Shown here one piece after another: positions 59,811 to 63,165 of a stretch of DNA of 63,165 nucleotides (within the stretch, counting starts at the first letter, position 1; every line of letters begins with the position of its first letter). The position numbers and the translations under genes are program-made. Under the pieces are notes generated by a model that saw only the letters and a program-made list of their open reading frames with translations, was not told the DNA's origin and did no database searches. The stretch is taken from contig SFNZ01000004.1 in assembly GCA_004552615.1 (NCBI GenBank), forward strand, positions 1 to 63,165, read 5' to 3'. Source of the DNA: Bacteroidales bacterium. Its GTDB lineage: Bacteria > Bacteroidota > Bacteroidia > Bacteroidales > UBA932.

Positions 59811-61490
59811 ATGAGACATCTATTTATGGAACTGCTTGCGGTAGTCGCAATAGCAGTTGCGGGTTGTACCAAAGCCCCGGAAATCAATGTGGTGCCTAAT
59901 CCGGAGTCGATAGTCAAGGGGGATGGCGTCTTCAAGATTGCCGGCGCTTCCGTTTGCATCGGCGAAGGCCTTGACGCTGAAAGCGTGCAGTGGGCCAATA
60001 CTTTCGCACAGAGACTCACCCTCGTCACCGGAAAACAGTCTCGCGTGGTGGCCTCTCCTGAAGGAAGATGCGTGGAGTTCGTCCTGAACGCAGAACTTGC
60101 CGACGAGGAATATGTTCTCGAAGTAACACGCAAGAACGTGCGCATAGAGGCATCTTCTGCAGCCGGATTCAGGTTCGCCACCCAGACCATCGGGCAGATG
60201 CTTCCTGCTTCATATTTCGGCAAGGCTGCCGACCCGTCTGCAGACTGGATCCTTCCTGTTGCCAGTATCAAGGACAAGCCTCGTTTCGGATACAGGGGAC
60301 TGCACCTCGATGTATGCCGTCATTTCTATTCCGTAGAGGAAGTCGAGAAGATTCTTGACGTGATGGCCGCTTACAAGATGAACCGTCTCCACTGGCATCT
60401 CACCGAGGACCAGGGCTGGAGAATCGAGATAAAGAAATATCCTAAGCTCACCGAAATCGGTGCCTGGAGAACAGGAACCATGATCGGCAAGGACTGGGAC
60501 AAGGATGACGGACAGCGTTACGGCGGATTTTATACCCAGGAACAGATCAGGGAAGTGGTTGCCTATGCGGCAGACCTCGGCATTACCGTGATTCCTGAAA
60601 TCGACCTTCCTGGCCACATGGTTGCAGCTCTCGCTTCATATCCTGAGCTTGGCTGCTCCGGCGGACCATACGAGGTTCGCAAGATCTGGGGCATTGCCGA
60701 CGAGGTTCTCTGCCCTGGCAAGGAGGCTACTTTCGAGTTCATCGAGGGCGTTCTCGAGGAAGTGATGGAACTCTTCCCTTCAGAATACATCCATATCGGC
60801 GGCGACGAGTGTCCAAAGACTGAGTGGGCAAAATGCCGCGACTGCCAGAAACGCATCCGTTCTCTCGGCATCAAGGCTGACAAGAGGCATTCTGCCGAGC
60901 AGTTCCTTCAGAACTATGTGACTGCACGTGTGCAGAAATTTGTGAACGACCACGGCCGCAAGATCATCGGATGGGACGAGATTCTCGAAGGTGAACTCGC
61001 TCCGGGTGCAACCGTAATGTCCTGGCGCGGTGCGCAGGGCGGAATCGAGGCTGCAAAGAAAGGCTTCGACGTGATTATGACCCCTAATACATATATGTAT
61101 TTCGATTATTATCAGTCTGACAAGAAGGATGTCGAGCCGCTTGCCATCGGAGGACATCTGCCGATTGACACGGTATATGTATGCAATCCTTGCAAGGATA
61201 TTCCTGAGGAGGCCCAGAAACACGTTCTCGGTGTCCAGGCCAATCTCTGGACCGAGTATATCGGTACCCCTGAGCATCTCGAATATATGCTTCTCCCTCG
61301 TATGGCCGCTCTGAGCGAGGTTCAGTGGTGCTCTCCTGGGAACAAGGATTTCGAGCGCTTCAAGGCATCCTTGCACCATGCTTTCGAAATCTACGACGTG
61401 ATGGGTCTCAACTATTGCAAGGCCGTTTTCGGTGAATACGGAATGGATTATGTGAAGGTTGATGAACCTGCAGAAGAAAAGGCTGAGTAG
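59811..61490 (+). CDS. beta-N-acetylhexosaminidase lipoprotein (GH20)
   Basis: The 559-residue enzyme has a lipobox at Cys19 (AVAGC). A GH20b N-terminal domain follows (~25-150), then the catalytic barrel with YRGLHLDVCRHFY, HWHLTEDQGWRIEIKKYP, the catalytic pair Asp332-Glu333 in HIGGDECPKTEW, and VLGVQANLWTEYI. It removes terminal GlcNAc/GalNAc from glycans such as mucin or glycoprotein chains. It lies next to the surface operon but has its own orientation and a strong terminator. The tail after ~545 is Lys/Glu-rich. Confidence 0.95.
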   Translation: MRHLFMELLAVVAIAVAGCTKAPEINVVPNPESIVKGDGVFKIAGASVCIGEGLDAESVQWANTFAQRLTLVTGKQSRVVASPEGRCVEFVLNAELADEEYVLEVTRKNVRIEASSAAGFRFATQTIGQMLPASYFGKAADPSADWILPVASIKDKPRFGYRGLHLDVCRHFYSVEEVEKILDVMAAYKMNRLHWHLTEDQGWRIEIKKYPKLTEIGAWRTGTMIGKDWDKDDGQRYGGFYTQEQIREVVAYAADLGITVIPEIDLPGHMVAALASYPELGCSGGPYEVRKIWGIADEVLCPGKEATFEFIEGVLEEVMELFPSEYIHIGGDECPKTEWAKCRDCQKRIRSLGIKADKRHSAEQFLQNYVTARVQKFVNDHGRKIIGWDEILEGELAPGATVMSWRGAQGGIEAAKKGFDVIMTPNTYMYFDYYQSDKKDVEPLAIGGHLPIDTVYVCNPCKDIPEEAQKHVLGVQANLWTEYIGTPEHLEYMLLPRMAALSEVQWCSPGNKDFERFKASLHHAFEIYDVMGLNYCKAVFGEYGMDYVKVDEPAEEKAE

Positions 61491-61523
61491 CCTTTTGATA
61501 ACCTTTTAGATTAACAAGAACCG

Positions 61524-61572
61524 GCTCCCGACGTGTCGAAGACTTCCTGTCAATGACACCCGGGAGCTTTTT
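61524..61572 (+). terminator. intrinsic terminator after the hexosaminidase gene
   Basis: GCTCCCG (61524-61530) pairs with CGGGAGC (61561-61567), with an inner GTGTC/GACAC pairing, and five T follow. Confidence 0.8.
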
Positions 61573-61614
61573 CGTTAATAATATAACCTATGGAAAGCAG
61601 CAATTCGCGGCTTG

Positions 61615-62220
61615 CTATAGAAACAATCCGGCGATTCCGCCGCAAATAATTATCGGAATCGGCCCGACCTTGAACCTGAGCGAGGCCACGAGCGCCGCCC
61701 CGAACAATACCCAGCTCTTCCAGTCCGGGAAATTCTCCCTGACCACATTCACGCTGACCTCCGACAGCAGCGGAAGCCCTTCCCAGCTCGTGTCAAACAT
61801 CAGGATCACTGCCGCCGCCCCGATCAGGCCGGCAACGGAAGGGCGGAGCCAGGACATCACTCCTTCGAAAATCCGGTTGCTCTTGAATTTCATGTAGAAT
61901 TTCGCGAGGGCGAGCACAATCAGGAACGAAGGCAATACTATTGCGAAAGTTGCTGAAAACGAGCCGAGAACGCCGAGAAGATGGCTTCCGCCTGCCTTTG
62001 TCACGACATCATATCCCACGTATGTTGCACAGTTGATGCCAATCGGTCCCGGGGTCATCTGTGATATTGCCACGATGTCTGTGAACGCGCTTTCTGTCAT
62101 CCAGCCATGAGCCATAACCACCTGACCCTGAATCAAAGACAGCATTGCATATCCGCCTCCGAAGGTGAAAATGCCTATCACGAAAAAAGTCGTGAAAATC
62201 TGTATCATCAGTGTCAGCAT
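61615..62220 (-). CDS. chromate-transporter family protein, half 2
   Basis: The 201-residue membrane protein has about five to six helices and the CHR-family signatures FFVIGIFTFGGGYAML and AISQMTPGPIGINCATYVGY. Many Bacteroidota encode ChrA as two half-length genes that work as a pair; this one lies one base after the other half (62222-62773). The physiological substrate is uncertain: chromate export is known for full-length ChrA, but in gut bacteria the family may move other anions. Confidence 0.9.
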   Translation of the reverse strand: MLTLMIQIFTTFFVIGIFTFGGGYAMLSLIQGQVVMAHGWMTESAFTDIVAISQMTPGPIGINCATYVGYDVVTKAGGSHLLGVLGSFSATFAIVLPSFLIVLALAKFYMKFKSNRIFEGVMSWLRPSVAGLIGAAAVILMFDTSWEGLPLLSEVSVNVVRENFPDWKSWVLFGAALVASLRFKVGPIPIIICGGIAGLFL

Positions 62221-62221
62221 G

Positions 62222-62773
62222 TCAGGAAAGTTTTTCGGCCTTGCGCTCTTTCATCATCGTGAAAGTGACGGCGAGCACGATAAGAACCATGATAATATAT
62301 ATAGGGGAAATCCGCAGGAAAGCTACTGCCACGAGGGAAAGCCCGCTTATCAGCCAGGCCCACCAGGTGCTGTTGCTCTTCCGCGCCATCGAAATCATCG
62401 GGGCGGCAATCAATGACACCACCACCGGCCTTATTCCCTTGAATATCCTGATTACCAAAGGATTGTCCTGGAAATTCGAGAACGCCATCGCGATTGCGAG
62501 TATTATCAGGAATGACGGCAGCACTGACCCGATGGTTGCTGCGATGCTGCCTTTCACCCCGCGGATCTTGTATCCGGTGAATATGGATACGTTTACGGCG
62601 AGGATTCCGGGGGCGGACTGGGCCAGGGCAATTATGTCCGGAAGCTCGTCCTCGTCGATCCAGTGCCGTTTCTCAAGTTCGTCCTTAATAATAGGTATCA
62701 TCGCATAGCCTCCTCCTATGGTGAAGGCGCCGATTTTCATGAATACCAGAAAAATGTTCCACAACGATATCAT
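62222..62773 (-). CDS. chromate-transporter family protein, half 1
   Basis: From ATG 62773 the ~183-residue protein carries the CHR half signature FLVFMKIGAFTIGGGYAMIP and the matching ALAQSAPGILAVNVSIFTGY motif, with about five membrane helices. It forms an operon with the second half at 61615. An upstream in-frame start at 62806 would place 11 extra residues before the first helix. It is the last protein gene before the rRNA operon and is transcribed away from it. Confidence 0.9.
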   Translation of the reverse strand: MISLWNIFLVFMKIGAFTIGGGYAMIPIIKDELEKRHWIDEDELPDIIALAQSAPGILAVNVSIFTGYKIRGVKGSIAATIGSVLPSFLIILAIAMAFSNFQDNPLVIRIFKGIRPVVVSLIAAPMISMARKSNSTWWAWLISGLSLVAVAFLRISPIYIIMVLIVLAVTFTMMKERKAEKLS

Positions 62774-62799
62774 AGCGTATGAAAACTGAAACCGGGGGA

Positions 62800-62807
62800 C
62801 AAACATA
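62800..62807 (-). promoter_or_regulatory. -7 box for the split chromate-transporter operon
   Basis: The minus strand reads TATGTTTG (TAnnTTTG), 26 bases before the chosen ATG at 62773. If real, it also argues for 62773 over 62806 as the start codon. Confidence 0.55.
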
Positions 62808-62899
62808 CATAATTTTTCCGATATAATGGTTTTTTCGTATGCACTTGGCGGTCATTGAATCGAAAAAGTGAGAAAATTTGAAAAAAATTGCCAGAAAAA

Positions 62900-62930
62900 T
62901 TTGCAGGGAAGAAAAAAGTGCGTATCTTTG
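62900..62930 (+). promoter_or_regulatory. rRNA operon promoter
   Basis: TTTG (62900-62903), exactly 19 bases, then TATCTTTG (62923-62930): a perfect Bacteroidota promoter, preceded by an A-rich tract (62879-62899) that could act as an UP-like element. It is about 145 bases upstream of the 16S start. Confidence 0.88.
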
Positions 62931-62952
62931 CAGCCCGTTTGAGAAATAACGG

Positions 62953-62972
62953 TAGCTCATTGAAAATACTGA
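62953..62972 (+). promoter_or_regulatory. boxA-like antitermination site in the rrn leader
   Basis: TAGCTCATTGAAAATACTGA in the leader resembles the boxA antitermination element that precedes 16S genes in Bacteroidota. A small hairpin GTTTCT/AGAAAC lies further down at 63024-63039. Confidence 0.5.
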
Positions 62973-63076
62973 AAGACTAAGTACAAGGAAGCAAGTACCG
63001 AAACAAAATGAACGAGAGCGTCGGTTTCTTTAGAGAAACGAATCGTCGGGGTCAAGCTGAGAGAAATAAGAAATAT

Positions 63077-63165
63077 ACAAAGAAGAGTTTGATCCTGGCT
63101 CAGGATGAACGCTAGCGGCAGGCTTAACACATGCAAGTCGAGGGGCAGCGCGATGTAGCAATACA
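63077..63165 (+). rRNA. 16S ribosomal RNA, 5' end (cut by window edge)
   Basis: AGAGTTTGATCCTGGCTCAG begins at 63084, followed by GATGAACGCTAGCGGCAGGC, TTAACACATGCAAGTCGAGG and GGCAGC. This is the universal 5' end of 16S with the GCTAGCGGCAGGCTTAACAC form typical of Bacteroidota. The exact mature 5' end is estimated a few bases upstream. The variable part (GCGATGTAGCAATACA) differs from cultured Bacteroides. Confidence 0.95.

Noticed and set aside
1..63165. CRISPR array, retron, diversity-generating retroelement or prophage
   Set aside because: I saw no regularly spaced repeats, reverse transcriptase motif, cas genes or phage structural genes anywhere in the window.

Overview
The window reads as a chromosomal segment of a gut-type member of Bacteroidales (Bacteroidota). 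The grounds are: SusC/SusD-type outer-membrane genes; many lipoproteins with Bacteroidales-style signal peptides; family markers such as DUF4783 next to rlmH, a eukaryote-like glgB and a GT3-type glycogen synthase; repeated matches to the Bacteroidota promoter (TTTG, 19 bases, TAnnTTTG); and the first ~89 bases of a Bacteroidales-like 16S rRNA at the right end. Genus and family cannot be fixed from this fragment.

Layout. 1-438: N-terminal part of a coiled-coil lipoprotein cut by the left edge. 439-3861: a small accessory island ending at tRNA-Ser(GGA). It holds a REP-associated (Y1/HUH) transposase between two 153-bp palindromic repeats, a tandem array of 16-bp units, a self-inhibited Fic AMPylase bracketed by permuted short repeats, and a 115-bp branched palindrome. 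3911-10145: minus-strand housekeeping and redox genes (aldo/keto reductase with its membrane ferredoxin partner, thiamine pyrophosphokinase, O-methyltransferase, M16 peptidase, unknown secreted protein). 10199-10322 and 23242-23367 are two inverted copies of an unexplained structured repeat. 10408-25297: core genes (HAD phosphatase, dnaX, lptB, NtrC-like regulator, efp, ispH, cmk, DUF4783, rlmH, giant NtrY-like kinase, der, prs, ysxC).

25419-38537 is one tightly packed plus-strand operon: xseA, xseB, then a complete alpha-glucan (glycogen) pathway (branching enzyme, debranching enzyme, GT4 glycosyltransferase, GH57 alpha-amylase, and a 1413-residue synthase-phosphorylase fusion), then ribF. 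38639-44258 carries a small membrane protein, greA, a HIT protein, a thioredoxin-fold lipoprotein without its cysteines, a cyclophilin lipoprotein, a flippase and a lipocalin-like lipoprotein. 44303-58828 is an eight-gene minus-strand surface operon: SusC, SusD, DUF4984-like, a large lipoprotein, two leucine-rich-repeat lipoproteins, a subtilisin-like lipoprotein and a DUF1573 protein, with a second DUF1573 gene divergent from it. A GH20 hexosaminidase and a split chromate-type transporter follow, then the rrn promoter and the start of 16S.

Most notable signals: (i) the transposase with cognate-looking palindromic repeats; (ii) a perfect 21-bp inverted repeat placed exactly in the two intergenic gaps around one surface lipoprotein gene, which suggests an invertible segment; (iii) the glycogen synthase-phosphorylase fusion that keeps an internal start; (iv) a histone-like tail on the GH57 amylase; (v) an intrinsic-terminator-like hairpin in the greA leader; (vi) two conserved proteins that each lack a block of about 25-30 residues from the middle of their catalytic domains; (vii) the dispersed structured repeat pair.
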